Origin: Bacteroidales bacterium
GTDB taxonomy: Bacteria > Bacteroidota > Bacteroidia > Bacteroidales > F082
Direction of reading: 5' to 3'
Assembly: GCA_017460915.1 (NCBI GenBank)
Contig: JAFUAA010000047.1
Location: forward strand, 1-64,000
DNA: 64,000 nucleotides
Part shown: positions 6,548 to 16,175 of the stretch, piece by piece
How the letters are laid out: every line of letters begins with the position of its first letter
How positions within the stretch are numbered: the stretch's first letter is position 1
Made by a program: the position numbers and the translations under genes
The notes under the pieces: model-generated
Databases searched by the model: none
Told to the model about the DNA's origin: nothing
Seen by the model: only the letters and a program-made list of their open reading frames with translations

Positions 6548-9546
6548 TGTTTCACGAATTTAGTCATCACACTCATTGTCGGATTCGAGATGCGGATGAG
6601 ATAGACGCCCGTCAGCAGCTCGTCCAACACCATCGTAAACTCGCCTGTCACATTGGTTTGCATTCTCATGGTGGGCATCACCGTCATTCCTTGGATATGG
6701 GTCACCGAGACTTCAAATTCCGTGTTGCATGGCAATCCTCCAACGGTCAGTTCTTTCCCAACTGGATTGGGATAGAGATATAAATCGCTCTCCGTCAACA
6801 CATTGTTCTGATTTCGCGCACAAACCCTTCCCTCCTGATTGATGAACAGATGCAAATCGTCAACCGACGGGCTGGCCTCGGAGAGCGTTATCTCTTCGCA
6901 AGTGCCTCGCCCATAGCGCGGCAAGTCGGCCATCACCTGATAGGTGCCAAAAGGAAGGTTGCGGAAACCGAATCGACCGCTGGCATCGGTCAAGGCGAAG
7001 CCCAAAATCCTTTGTTTCGTTGCATTGAGCAACAGCACCCCGACATTCGACAAGCCTCCTGAACAATAGTCCACTTCGTTCCCTTCGCGCAGCCAAGGCT
7101 GGCAGTAGAAGTCGCGCCCCTTGAAAGGCGTTTCGGGATAGTCGAACACTCCGCCGATGCTTCCCTCTCCGGCATTGAATCCAGCCACCAAGGCAGGCAG
7201 CTCAATGTCAACGTCATAAACGTCGCCATCCACGACAATCATATTCGACTCGTTCCATCGCAGATCGCCGAGATAATAGCAACCACCCGACTCGGCATAC
7301 AAAGTGTCGGGAAAGGCATATAAAATATAGGTATCGGGCAACAGGGCATCGAACCTGAACGCGCCCTCTTCGTCGGAAACGGTACGATAGAATCCCGAAA
7401 CAAAGGGGTTGTCGTCGCTGAGAGCCGCCGCCACCACCTGCGTGTTGGGTCGAGGCGCGCCTTGTGACCAAGTCTTGCCTTCCAAGGCATAATCCTTCAA
7501 CAAGTCGAAGCGGACCACATCGGAGGAATAGCCGCAGAACGACCATGCCTCAAGCACCAGCTCCACAAACCCTTGCTCTTTGTCAAGTTCGCCAGGATAA
7601 TAGACGGCGTTCAGCGCCAAAGAGTCATCGAAACGTCCATCGCCCTCCGAATGCCAGCGCAACGAGTCGTAGTTGTATGCTTCGGCTTCGTCGAGGGCCA
7701 AAGGATGGTTCATGAAGCTGAAATCGTCGTTGCCGGCAAACACGCCCAACGCCTTGTAAAGCTGCAGGTTAAACGCATCTGTTTTGATCGCGCCATTGCT
7801 CATCACGCGCAGGGTCAGCGTCACCTCTCCCAATTCAAAATCGGCATCCGAAGGATAATAGACGGGTTGCAGCGACAACGAGTCTGAGAAGACGCCCGTA
7901 CCCGTGGTCCGCCAGACGAATCCATTATGGGTATAAGGGATATTGGCCTTGTTTATGGTATAGCTCGAAGAACCCTGTTGCGAAGCACACAAGCTGGCAT
8001 CCTCGCCTGCATAAGGATAATAAGTCGCAAAGGCATAGGCACTTTGACCCGTCGAGGCATACACATCGGGACGGTAAGCGCCATCGCAAGCCATCACGGC
8101 CACGTTATCCGTTTGCTGCGGGGTCAGGACATACTGCGTTTCGTGGATGTCGTCGATATGATGTGCAAACTTGTAATAATTGAAGTCGCCATAAAAAAGC
8201 ACGTAATGGTCGACGTCCGCCTCGGGATTGGTGTCCCAAGAGATGCGCCATTGGTTGTTCACAAACTGTTTCTTCACCGTCGAAGGAGGCGAAATGGGCG
8301 CCGTGGTGTCGCACTCCGCCAAACCATCATCGACGATGATTTCGCCCAGGCTTGACGAGTCGTGTCCATCGATGATTGCCGCATCAATTTCGGCCTCCGA
8401 AGCTCCGTCCCAATAGTTGCCTCTCATGTCAACGGTTTCCGTCGAGATGTTGGCGAAAAGGCTAACATTCCTATTGAAATGCGTGAAATTGTTGCCGTTC
8501 ATCCGCGATTTTCCAGAGGGATAATTCGCAATCCTTTTGTAGGCCTCGCTAATGGTATTGCCAACGAAAACCGCCGAGCCCGAGGCCTGCAAATTGGTCA
8601 AGGTCAACACATTGTTGAAGAACGTGTTATGTTCCACATAGAGGTGACAGACACGCATCATTCGGATGGCTTCGTCGTTGTTCCAAAACACATTGTTGCG
8701 AATCACGAGCGAGTCCATCGCCGCCTTGATGCCGTAGGACGAATAATTCGATCCTCCGCCAGGCAGGTCCGACGAAATCAGGTTACCTTCGATGTAATTG
8801 GTCGCATCCTTGTCGGAGATGCCGCCCACCGTCTCGAAATTGATGGCCGTGGCTGCACCTTGGAAACAGTTGGCCTCAATATGGTTGCGGTTGCACTTGA
8901 AACCGTAACCCACATTCGAAAGCTCAATATTAATCTGGCCTTGGTCAAAGATATTATGTGAAAAACGGTTGTTCTCGCTGTCACCAGCGCGCGATTTCAA
9001 CTCGATTCCTGAGACACATTGATTGAAGAAACAACTGTCAACAATGAAATTGCTGCAATCAATCAGTTCGATGCCCTTGCCGGCGTAATAGTTGTTGAAC
9101 GTGCAATGGTTGACAACGACATGGCTGCTCGAAGTCGCGTTCAAGGCTGTCAATGCACCCACCAAGGTAACATAAGAAAGTCGCAGAGAATCAGTCTCTT
9201 CAACATTCTTCAGCTGCAAACCTTCCCAGTCGTGCGAGAACTCGTAGCACAAGAGGTAGATGGAATCGCTACGCTGACCGTCAAGCAATAGCCCGCCGCC
9301 GTCCACGCGCAGATAGGCCGACTGACCGAAGAAAATCCTCGTACCCGCCTCCACGCGCAAGTCACCACCGTTGCTCACCGTCAGCGATTCGTTCACAAGA
9401 TAGGCCGAATCGCCACCCAACCGAGGCAAAACCAGCAAAGAGTCCACCTCACCGCCGAGGCTCACGTACTGTTGAGCCTTCAGTGCCAAGGGCTGCATCA
9501 GCAGCAAGGCCACCCACATTTGCCATATCCACTTGAGCGGTTTCAT
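6544..9546 (-). CDS. right-handed beta-helix T9SS surface protein
   Basis: 1000 residues with a signal peptide (ending LKAQ). Residues about 60-400 show repeated short strands with Asn and hydrophobic ladders (IELIDCSNFIVDSCFFNQC, LVIRNNVFWNNDEAIRM), typical of a right-handed parallel beta-helix as in pectate lyase or NosD-like folds. An Fn3-like domain (about 430-510) and two copies of a beta-rich module follow (WRTTGTGVFSDSLSLQPVYY and WHSEGDGRFDDSLALNAVYY). After them come carboxypeptidase-regulatory or SdrD-type domains and a C-terminal T9SS sorting domain (about 925-1000, LYLYPNPVGKELTVGG). It starts 3 bp after the STN-barrel gene ends and overlaps the next gene by 4 bp, so it is firmly inside the operon. 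Polysaccharide binding or adhesion is inferred from the fold only. Confidence 0.85.
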   Translation of the reverse strand: MKPLKWIWQMWVALLLMQPLALKAQQYVSLGGEVDSLLVLPRLGGDSAYLVNESLTVSNGGDLRVEAGTRIFFGQSAYLRVDGGGLLLDGQRSDSIYLLCYEFSHDWEGLQLKNVEETDSLRLSYVTLVGALTALNATSSSHVVVNHCTFNNYYAGKGIELIDCSNFIVDSCFFNQCVSGIELKSRAGDSENNRFSHNIFDQGQINIELSNVGYGFKCNRNHIEANCFQGAATAINFETVGGISDKDATNYIEGNLISSDLPGGGSNYSSYGIKAAMDSLVIRNNVFWNNDEAIRMMRVCHLYVEHNTFFNNVLTLTNLQASGSAVFVGNTISEAYKRIANYPSGKSRMNGNNFTHFNRNVSLFANISTETVDMRGNYWDGASEAEIDAAIIDGHDSSSLGEIIVDDGLAECDTTAPISPPSTVKKQFVNNQWRISWDTNPEADVDHYVLFYGDFNYYKFAHHIDDIHETQYVLTPQQTDNVAVMACDGAYRPDVYASTGQSAYAFATYYPYAGEDASLCASQQGSSSYTINKANIPYTHNGFVWRTTGTGVFSDSLSLQPVYYPSDADFELGEVTLTLRVMSNGAIKTDAFNLQLYKALGVFAGNDDFSFMNHPLALDEAEAYNYDSLRWHSEGDGRFDDSLALNAVYYPGELDKEQGFVELVLEAWSFCGYSSDVVRFDLLKDYALEGKTWSQGAPRPNTQVVAAALSDDNPFVSGFYRTVSDEEGAFRFDALLPDTYILYAFPDTLYAESGGCYYLGDLRWNESNMIVVDGDVYDVDIELPALVAGFNAGEGSIGGVFDYPETPFKGRDFYCQPWLREGNEVDYCSGGLSNVGVLLLNATKQRILGFALTDASGRFGFRNLPFGTYQVMADLPRYGRGTCEEITLSEASPSVDDLHLFINQEGRVCARNQNNVLTESDLYLYPNPVGKELTVGGLPCNTEFEVSVTHIQGMTVMPTMRMQTNVTGEFTMVLDELLTGVYLIRISNPTMSVMTKFVKQ

Positions 9547-9549
9547 TGC

Positions 9550-10881
9550 TTAGAAATAATAGGTCAATCCCAATCGGAAATCCCAAAGTCTCATTTTGAT
9601 ATCAAACGGAAAATCAGCGCGATACAAAGAGCCTTTGGTCGCACGGTAATGCACCTCAGGCACCAATTCAACGCGATTGACAATCTTGAAGGCGCAACCC
9701 AAACCACCATACATCGAAAGCCGAATAGGTTCCACCTGCTCCTTGGCAATGGGCTGATGGAAAGGCGATTCGTTGGCGTTGAGCGAACCGGCATAGTTGA
9801 CCAAAAAGTCAACCGAGACACCCGCCTTGACAAAAGCCCTGAAATGGTCCAACCTGACGAAATCGAAGGCGGCAAAGAGCCCGACGCTCAGATAATCAAG
9901 GCGGTTGATGTCGCGATAGGCGAAATTCGTCGTCGTCAACGGAACATAGGTCGAATCCAAGATGTATTGATAAGTCGTGTCGCCCGAAGGATGCACCGTA
10001 TAATAGATGTCGAGCGTGTCGTTCACGTAATAATCGCCGCCGAAAACGGTCTGTTCCAGCAGGAAACGATAGCGCATCGAACGATAGGCAAGACCCATCT
10101 CCGCACTGAAGCGCTCGCGCTTGTATCCCGCATCAAGTCCTAAGCCGTAAGCCGAACTGGGCAACACCTCCACCGTTCCGTTTTCAGGCTCAGGCATTGC
10201 TTCATCGTGCTTGAGACTCACTGCATTGAGGGTGATCGACGGCGCAACAAACCAACCGTTGTCGCGGAATTTGGGCCACGGAATCTGCCAGCCCTGATAT
10301 TTCACTTCATACACCGTGTCAGTCCTCACCTCATGCTTCACCTCCACAACCGTATCATAACGCATTACGGTCTTGATGATTTGCACCGAATCAACAATGT
10401 AAATGGTATCACCCGTTTTGTTCTCCACTATTTCCGTCTTCGGCTTGACCACCTCAACATTGGGTTCGGCGGGCTTGGTAATGGTGGCATCCGGCTCGTT
10501 GGCCAATTGCTTGTTTTTCCTGATGACATACTGTTTTCCAATACGTCTAAATCCATAATCCGTGCCTTTAAGCAAGTCGGCCAGCACCTCGTCGACCGAT
10601 TTGTAGGAACACGAATAGCTCTCGATGCGGATTTTGCTCAACTCGGCCTTGCTGAAAGCCACGTTCAGTTCATATTCTCCGAAGAGTTTTTCCAAAGCCA
10701 CATCCAAGGTACACGACTCGACCGAGAAAGAAATCAGCGGATTGAAATTCTGCGCATTTGCTTTTTGCGGCAGGACGAAAACGATGAAAAACAAGAGCAA
10801 AACCAAGGGCCAAAAACGAAGCGCCCCCTTATCTTTCTGTCTTTCAAGGCTTATATTGAAATCAGGGCATTCCATCTCCAA
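9550..10881 (-). CDS. STN-domain outer-membrane beta-barrel protein (signal-sensing partner of FecR)
   Basis: 443 residues. The signal peptide lies at about 22-44 (ending KANAQ). It is followed by an STN (secretin/TonB short N-terminal) domain at about 46-125 (FSVESCTLDVALEKLFGEY, KGTDYGFRRIGKQYVIRKN). A periplasmic linker with repeated DTxxxVxxV strands comes next. A C-terminal beta-barrel of about 230 residues ends in RLGLTYYF with the terminal aromatic residue typical of outer-membrane proteins. STN domains in FecA-type receptors contact FecR to control an ECF sigma factor, and both of those genes lie immediately upstream. Here a small barrel replaces the usual plug and 22-strand TonB receptor, so this looks like a non-transporting sensor. 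Confidence 0.75.
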   Translation of the reverse strand: MEMECPDFNISLERQKDKGALRFWPLVLLLFFIVFVLPQKANAQNFNPLISFSVESCTLDVALEKLFGEYELNVAFSKAELSKIRIESYSCSYKSVDEVLADLLKGTDYGFRRIGKQYVIRKNKQLANEPDATITKPAEPNVEVVKPKTEIVENKTGDTIYIVDSVQIIKTVMRYDTVVEVKHEVRTDTVYEVKYQGWQIPWPKFRDNGWFVAPSITLNAVSLKHDEAMPEPENGTVEVLPSSAYGLGLDAGYKRERFSAEMGLAYRSMRYRFLLEQTVFGGDYYVNDTLDIYYTVHPSGDTTYQYILDSTYVPLTTTNFAYRDINRLDYLSVGLFAAFDFVRLDHFRAFVKAGVSVDFLVNYAGSLNANESPFHQPIAKEQVEPIRLSMYGGLGCAFKIVNRVELVPEVHYRATKGSLYRADFPFDIKMRLWDFRLGLTYYF

Positions 10882-10972
10882 GATAATTCAAATTAGGCCG
10901 CTAAGGTACGACAAAAAAACGAGAGGGCTCGCACTTAAGCCAAAAAAAATGGAATTTTAGGGGAATTTAGTG

Positions 10973-11980
10973 TCAACGGATGGTATAGACATTACCCGAC
11001 TTCGTGACGGTGACATTCGACACCACTGCGATGGTTTCCAGCACTTCCTCAATGGAATCCTCATCAGTGAAACGGGCGGTGATTTTCTTGGAAGCGCAAT
11101 TGTCGTCAAGCTTGATGTGGACTTCGAAGATGTATTCCAAGCTCTCAACAATTGTCGACAGGCAAGCGTCGTCGAAGACCAGCACGCGTTCCTGTTCCAA
11201 TTGTTCCTTCTTCACCTCGGGATAAGTCATCATCTTCAGCTCGCCTTCGGCATTCCACACGCCGCGCTCGCCAGGGTTGAGTTCAACTTGTGCCAACTCG
11301 CGACCTTTTGCGTCGAGCGTAGTCATACGCACCTTGCCGCTGTAAAGGTCAACGAAACTCTTTTCCTCGTCGGCATTAAGCAAGAATGACGTACCCAGCA
11401 CTTGCACGTCCATGCCGTTGCAGTGGACCACGAATGGATGGTTCTCGTCTTTGACGACATTAAAGAAAGCCGTGCCTTCAAAGTCGACCGAACGTTCCGA
11501 GAGGCCGAAGTGCTTCGGATGGCTGAGTCGCGACTCGCCTTCGAAGGTGACCGCGCTACCGTCGGGAAGGACATAAGGCGTTTCCGTGTTCCAATCGTTG
11601 GAAACGAGCGTGACCGTTTGATTGAAAGGTTTGCTTACGAGAAAGCCCAAGAACATGGCTACAACCAGGGCGGCTGCAATGCCCGAAACCATCTTGTAGT
11701 TGCGACGCAGCCAAGGCATCTCCACGACAGGCGTTTCCTCTTCCATGGCGTCAATCTTTGCGTTGACTTGGCTTAGGGCTTCTTCCACGTCAATGCCGTC
11801 AGGCATGACGAAATCAGTGAGTTTCCAAACTTCGTCCTGGTCTTTTTGCGACTTGAAAGCAATGCGGTTCTCTTCCGACTCGGCAACCCACGAAAGCAGT
11901 TCAAGGGCTTCGTCGGCGGTGCTTTGCCCGTCGAGGTAGCTCCTGATTAGAGCATCATATTTTTCGTTTGTCGCGTTCAT
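10973..11980 (-). CDS. FecR family anti-sigma factor
   Basis: 335 residues. An N-terminal cytoplasmic helical region (1-90) would bind the sigma factor. One membrane segment follows (about 97-116, VSGIAAALVVAMFLGFLVSK). The periplasmic FecR domain is at about 130-225 (VLPDGSAVTFEGESRLSHP, DFEGTAFFNVVKDENHPF, VLGTSFLLNA). The C-terminal DUF4974 domain is at about 265-335 (LVFDDACLSTIVESLEYIF). It lies 160 bp downstream of the ECF sigma gene and 91 bp upstream of the STN-barrel gene, the standard order of Bacteroidota cell-surface signalling loci. Residues 1-85 should sequester the sigma factor until a signal arrives through the STN protein. Confidence 0.93.
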   Translation of the reverse strand: MNATNEKYDALIRSYLDGQSTADEALELLSWVAESEENRIAFKSQKDQDEVWKLTDFVMPDGIDVEEALSQVNAKIDAMEEETPVVEMPWLRRNYKMVSGIAAALVVAMFLGFLVSKPFNQTVTLVSNDWNTETPYVLPDGSAVTFEGESRLSHPKHFGLSERSVDFEGTAFFNVVKDENHPFVVHCNGMDVQVLGTSFLLNADEEKSFVDLYSGKVRMTTLDAKGRELAQVELNPGERGVWNAEGELKMMTYPEVKKEQLEQERVLVFDDACLSTIVESLEYIFEVHIKLDDNCASKKITARFTDEDSIEEVLETIAVVSNVTVTKSGNVYTIR

Positions 11981-12140
11981 TTTGTCCGATTTTTTCTCGT
12001 CGTTTCAACTATATGACTAATAACTTTGGTTTTACCCTTAGTCAAAAAGCAACTTTTTTTCGATTTTTTTCATTTTTTTCGGACCGATTTCCGAAAACGG
12101 CTGAAAACGCACCGCTTTTCGGGCTTTTGAGCCCGCTCAA

Positions 12141-12683
12141 CTAAAGATATTCCTTGAGCCCTTCCCTTAACTGCTTGATGGCGGCGCTCATGTGAGCTTC
12201 GACGGTTTTGGTGGAAAGCCCGAGCTTTTCGCCTATTTCGGCATATTTCAGTCCCTCGAAACGGCTGGCCAAGAAAACCTCGCGGCGCTTTTCGGGCATC
12301 GTGGCCAGGATCTTGCGGTATGACACCTCCAAGTTGTTGGATTGCAGTGTCTCTGAGGGGTCGGTGGCATCGGACTCATCGGTGTAGATGGTCAGGTTGG
12401 TTTCCGCGTGTGCGCGTTCCCTATTAATATAGGTAATGGCAGAGTTGCGCACCGAGCGAAGCATATACGACTCGAATGAGGTTGTGAAAGCCAACTTCTC
12501 GCGGTTGGTCCACAGCTTGACAAACAAGTCCTGGACGATTTCGGCGGCCATGTCGGCATCGGCGACGAAACGCACACAGAAGCGTACCAAAGGCGCATAA
12601 TAGCGAAGGAAAATCGCGTTGAAGGATTCCCTATCGCCCTGTTTCAGTTTCCCGATGTGGCTATTGAGCTCGTTGTCGTCCAT
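12141..12683 (-). CDS. ECF RNA polymerase sigma factor (FecI/RpoE type)
   Basis: 180 residues. Region 2 is at about 20-85 (FNAIFLRYYAPLVRFCVRF, AAEIVQDLFVKLWTNREKL) and region 4 at about 118-180 (MPEKRREVFLASRFEGLKYA, LGLSTKTVEAHM). It belongs to the Bacteroidota sigma-70 family 1 that pairs with FecR/DUF4974 anti-sigma factors. It is the first gene of the minus-strand surface operon and probably directs transcription of the STN-barrel and T9SS genes downstream. Its own leader carries a TACTTTTG -7 box at 12728-12735, so it may also use the housekeeping sigma factor. The start at 12683 gives the expected length and N-terminus. Confidence 0.95.
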   Translation of the reverse strand: MDDNELNSHIGKLKQGDRESFNAIFLRYYAPLVRFCVRFVADADMAAEIVQDLFVKLWTNREKLAFTTSFESYMLRSVRNSAITYINRERAHAETNLTIYTDESDATDPSETLQSNNLEVSYRKILATMPEKRREVFLASRFEGLKYAEIGEKLGLSTKTVEAHMSAAIKQLREGLKEYL

Positions 12684-13037
12684 AAGGATTAATTAATGGT
12701 ATTAATGCCATAAGGTGAATACCGCTGCAAAAGTACATATTTTTATGAGACAAACCGCCAGTGAGGGCAAAGTTGATGACTTTTGCGACACGGAAAAGCG
12801 CTCCAAAAAGGCGGAAAACGGCAGAAACTCGACTCCAAAAAACATCCGAAACGATTAATGAAAGGAATTAATGCAAAAACCTAAAAATTTGATTTTCAAT
12901 ATTATAAAACAAAAATCGAGACTTTTTCAAGAAAATTAATGCGAAAAAAGAAAAGAAAATCTTTTCCGATTGAAAAAATGTGTATTTTTGCAGTCCGAAA
13001 AAAAGAGAGTCAGTATCTAATTTAAAGATATCGAGAA
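12684..13037. promoter_or_regulatory. divergent promoter region between sigma gene and rplU
   Basis: 354 bases without a gene. On the minus strand, TACTTTTG (complement of 12728-12735) is the -7 element of the sigma gene. On the plus strand, TTG at 12970-12972 and TATTTTTG at 12983-12990 form the rplU promoter. The middle is very AT-rich and contains repeated ATTAATG-like words but no recognisable gene. Confidence 0.7.
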
Positions 13038-13349
13038 ATGTACGCAATAGTAGAAATCGCAGGACAACAGTTCAAAGTGACGAAGGGACAACAGATTTTC
13101 GTCAACAGGTTGCATGAAGACGAAGGAAGCAAAATTTCTTTCGACAAAGTATTATTGATTGGAAACGACGGTTCGACGAGAGTGGGAGCCCCGACGGTAG
13201 CCGGCGCCAGTGTCGAAGCCACGGTGATGCAACACCTCAAAGGCAACAAGATTATCGTTTTCAAGAAGAAGAGAAGAAAAGGATATCAGAAATCTAACGG
13301 TCACCGTCAGTATCTGAGCAAGATCCAAATTGAAAACATCACTGAATAA
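13038..13349 (+). CDS. rplU: 50S ribosomal protein L21
   Basis: 103 residues, the normal length for bL21, starting MYAIVEIAGQQFKVTKGQ and containing KIIVFKKKRRKGYQKSNGHR, the conserved rRNA-binding end. It is a structural protein of the large ribosomal subunit that contacts 23S rRNA. It is followed 24 bp later by rpmA, the usual bL21-bL27 operon. A consensus promoter ends at 12990, giving a leader of about 40 bases. Confidence 0.98.
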   Translation: MYAIVEIAGQQFKVTKGQQIFVNRLHEDEGSKISFDKVLLIGNDGSTRVGAPTVAGASVEATVMQHLKGNKIIVFKKKRRKGYQKSNGHRQYLSKIQIENITE

Positions 13350-13373
13350 TAAACCCGAAAAAAACTTAAAGAA

Positions 13374-13646
13374 ATGGCACACAAAAAAGGCGTTGGTAGT
13401 TCCGAGAACGGTCGTGAGTCCGCCAGTAAGCGACTCGGAGTGAAACTTTTCGGTGGTCAAGCCGCCATTGCTGGCAACATCATCGTCCGTCAGCGCGGCA
13501 CGCAGCACTATCCTGGCAAGAATGTCGGCATGGGCAAGGATCACACTCTGTATGCACTGTGTGACGGCATCGTCGAGTTCAGAAAGAAGAAGGAAGGCAG
13601 ATCCTACGTCTCCATCCTCCCCGCTGAAGCAACAATCACTGAATAA
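13374..13646 (+). CDS. rpmA: 50S ribosomal protein L27
   Basis: 90 residues beginning [20 protein letters not shown], with the conserved [10 protein letters not shown] and [11 protein letters not shown] segments of bL27. Its N-terminus reaches toward the peptidyl-transferase centre in the ribosome. It has no cleavable N-terminal extension, unlike the Firmicutes form. It is co-transcribed with rplU and followed by a rho-independent terminator at 13670-13700. Confidence 0.98.
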   Translation: MAHKKGVGSSENGRESASKRLGVKLFGGQAAIAGNIIVRQRGTQHYPGKNVGMGKDHTLYALCDGIVEFRKKKEGRSYVSILPAEATITE

Positions 13647-13669
13647 GTTTTTCATAGCATAAACCGTTT

Positions 13670-13700
13670 CCCGACCGTCATTTTGATAGTCGGGTTTTTT
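13670..13700 (+). terminator. rplU-rpmA terminator
   Basis: CCCGAC (13670-13675) pairs with GTCGGG (13689-13694), followed by a run of seven T. It lies 23 bp after the rpmA stop. Confidence 0.8.
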
Positions 13701-13735
13701 TATGCACAAAAAAAAGCTGTTTCGACCAAATTGCG

Positions 13736-13743
13736 TATCTTTG
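13736..13743 (+). promoter_or_regulatory. -7 element of the lipoprotein/TPR operon
   Basis: TATCTTTG followed by CAG matches the Bacteroidota -7 consensus. It lies 26 bp before the chosen ATG at 13770, which argues against longer in-frame starts upstream. Confidence 0.65.
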
Positions 13744-13769
13744 CAGACCATACGAACAAAACCGAGGCA

Positions 13770-14282
13770 ATGACATTCAAAGGATTATTGAAGAATACCG
13801 CATTATTATTAGGTTGTGCAGCCCTCATCGGCACATTCACGGCCTGCCAGCCCAAGACCCTCATCGGCGAAATCGGAGCCCTGGAGAAACAGGTGAAAGC
13901 CGAAGCACAAGTCTTGAGCCAGCTCGAAGCCAAACATCTCACACGGCTTGAAAAAGACTTCGTCGCTTGCGACTCAATGCTGCAATACCTGCATCCAGAA
14001 GAAGTGGAAACCACGTTCCAACAACTCCAGCTGGTGAGTGCCTACATTGAACAATTCAAGGCCACCCGACCCACCATGCAAGCCGACATCGACACCACCT
14101 TGCTCCAACTCAGCCGCCTCAAAGCCGACATCGAGAGCCACTACCTCAACGACTCTTTGGCCAACCTCTACCTTGATGACGAAAAACAACACATCGAACG
14201 GTTGAGAAACCAAGTCGATTACTTCAAAGACCGCCTCGCCAGCAGCCAAAAGGAACTTGATGCCCTGAAAAAAACGAGATAA
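13770..14282 (+). CDS. coiled-coil lipoprotein of unknown function
   Basis: 170 residues from the ATG at 13770. An upstream in-frame start would overlap the promoter. A lipoprotein signal ends in GTFTAC (Cys about 26). The mature part is almost entirely helical with heptad patterns (EKQVKAEAQVLSQLEAKHL, LRNQVDYFKDRLASSQKELD), so it is a predicted periplasmic coiled-coil lipoprotein. It stops 5 bp before the following TPR gene, so the two are co-transcribed and may work together at the envelope. No family was recognised. Confidence 0.8.
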   Translation: MTFKGLLKNTALLLGCAALIGTFTACQPKTLIGEIGALEKQVKAEAQVLSQLEAKHLTRLEKDFVACDSMLQYLHPEEVETTFQQLQLVSAYIEQFKATRPTMQADIDTTLLQLSRLKADIESHYLNDSLANLYLDDEKQHIERLRNQVDYFKDRLASSQKELDALKKTR

Positions 14283-14287
14283 GCTCC

Positions 14288-16132
14288 ATGAACGCCAGAG
14301 CCCTCCATATCGTTTTGCTTTTGTTCATCGCCTTACAAGCAAACGCACAAATCTCCACCGCACCCAAAGGCAAAAGGATGGATGCGCGGCAAAAGGAACA
14401 GCTCGCGATTGACGACCAATTGGCCTCGCAGTACTATCGCGAACAAGACTATGAGAACGCCCGTGACCTGTACCAGAAACTTTACGAGAAATCGGGGCAA
14501 ACCAGCCATTTCCAACAATATATCGATTGCCTGCTCAACCTAAAGGACTACGACAAAGCCGAAAAAGAGTTGAAGACTTTTGCCCGACAGAATCCTGGTT
14601 ACTACCGATCCGCCACCGACCTCATCTACGTCTACACCCTGCAAGGCAAGTCCGACAAGGCCAAAAAACAGTTCAACGAAATCACGAAAGACCTGCCCGA
14701 CAACGCCCCAACCATCAGGAGCCTCAGCTATGCCTTCCAAAACAGGGGCCTTAACGACATGGCCATGAGCGTATTAGAGAAAGGCAACGCCGTTCTCAAC
14801 GGCAAAGAGTCACTGTATATGGACATGGCCTATCTCCACCAATCGATGGCCAACTATCAAGACGCCTTCCGTTATTATTTCCTTGAATTGGAAGCCCATC
14901 CCGGGCAATACAACAACATCCGCAACCGCTTGCAATCCATGATGTTCTATGATGTGAGCCACAGCATCTCCGACGAACTCCGCATGGCTTTGCTGCAACA
15001 CACGCAACAAAAACCCGACAACCTGGAATTTGCCCAGCTCCTTGTTTGGTTCGCCCTGCAACAGGAAGACTACGACATCGCCTTGGCGCAATGCCAAAGC
15101 ATCGACCGAAAGACCCACGACCAAGACGCACAAATCAACAACCTGTCGGGCATCTGCCTCAACAACAAGCAGTTTGACATTGCACAACAAGGCTATCAAT
15201 ACATCATGGACAAGGGGAAAAGCAATCCCTTCTATGGGCAGGCGGTGGCTGGCATCATTAATGCGGAATACCAAAAGCTGAAAGACGCCAACCGCACCGA
15301 CACCAAGACTTACGCCAACCTCAAAAAGCGCATCGAAGCGGCTTACGACGAGGTCAACACCAACGACCTGACCAAGCTGACCCTGATTGAAGCCGACATC
15401 ATGACCTATCAACTCGACCAAAGCGCAGAAGCCATTGCCCTCTTGGACCAAACCATCGGACAAGTCGGGGGCAAGCAAGACCAAGCCGTGCTCAAGCTGA
15501 AGTTGGCCGACATCTACCTGCACAACGACGAGGTTTGGGAAGCCACCCTACTCTACAGCCAAGTCGACAAGAGCCTGAAGGAAGAGCCGCTCGGTCACGA
15601 AGCCCGATTCAAGAACGCCCAGTTGCGCTATTTCATCGGCGAATACGAATGGGCAGAAAGCCAACTGAAGGTGCTGAAGGCCGCCACCTCGAAACTCATC
15701 GCCAACGATGCCATGACGCTCTCGCTCATCATCAAGGACAACCTCGAAACGGATACCACCGGTACCGAGCTCAAGCAATTGGCTCGCGCCGACTACCGCA
15801 TCTACCAACAACGCGACGACCAAGCCGTCACCTTGCTTGACGACATCATCGCCACGGGCAACGAAGTGAGCAAGCCCCATGCGCTGTTCCGCAAAGGCGA
15901 AATCGCCGAAAAACGGAAAGAGTTTGCTGACGCAGAGCATATATACCTGCAAATCGTGGAACAATATCCCGACAGCTACATGGCCGATGCCGCCCTGATG
16001 CGTGCCGCCTTGTTGGAGCAGAACGAACTGAAGAGCAAGGAAGTGGCCAAGCAGCATTACGAGAAGCTGATTGACGATTACCCAACGAGCATTTATACCG
16101 CCCAAGCGAAGAAGAACTATCGAAAGTTATGA
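14288..16132 (+). CDS. TPR-repeat periplasmic protein
   Basis: 614 residues with a signal peptide (ending ANAQ). The remainder consists of TPR helix pairs through about residue 600 (YYREQDYENARDLYQKLYEK, YDKAEKELKTFARQNPGYY, FRKGEIAEKRKEFADAEHIY). TPR arrays scaffold protein complexes, and in Bacteroidota similar proteins act in the periplasm at the outer membrane. No enzymatic domain is visible. It follows the coiled-coil lipoprotein by 5 bp and precedes rsmA by 43 bp. The partner is unknown. Confidence 0.85.
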   Translation: MNARALHIVLLLFIALQANAQISTAPKGKRMDARQKEQLAIDDQLASQYYREQDYENARDLYQKLYEKSGQTSHFQQYIDCLLNLKDYDKAEKELKTFARQNPGYYRSATDLIYVYTLQGKSDKAKKQFNEITKDLPDNAPTIRSLSYAFQNRGLNDMAMSVLEKGNAVLNGKESLYMDMAYLHQSMANYQDAFRYYFLELEAHPGQYNNIRNRLQSMMFYDVSHSISDELRMALLQHTQQKPDNLEFAQLLVWFALQQEDYDIALAQCQSIDRKTHDQDAQINNLSGICLNNKQFDIAQQGYQYIMDKGKSNPFYGQAVAGIINAEYQKLKDANRTDTKTYANLKKRIEAAYDEVNTNDLTKLTLIEADIMTYQLDQSAEAIALLDQTIGQVGGKQDQAVLKLKLADIYLHNDEVWEATLLYSQVDKSLKEEPLGHEARFKNAQLRYFIGEYEWAESQLKVLKAATSKLIANDAMTLSLIIKDNLETDTTGTELKQLARADYRIYQQRDDQAVTLLDDIIATGNEVSKPHALFRKGEIAEKRKEFADAEHIYLQIVEQYPDSYMADAALMRAALLEQNELKSKEVAKQHYEKLIDDYPTSIYTAQAKKNYRKL

Positions 16133-16175
16133 GTTAGTTGGACAACTGAACAACTACAAACTGAACAACTGAAAA

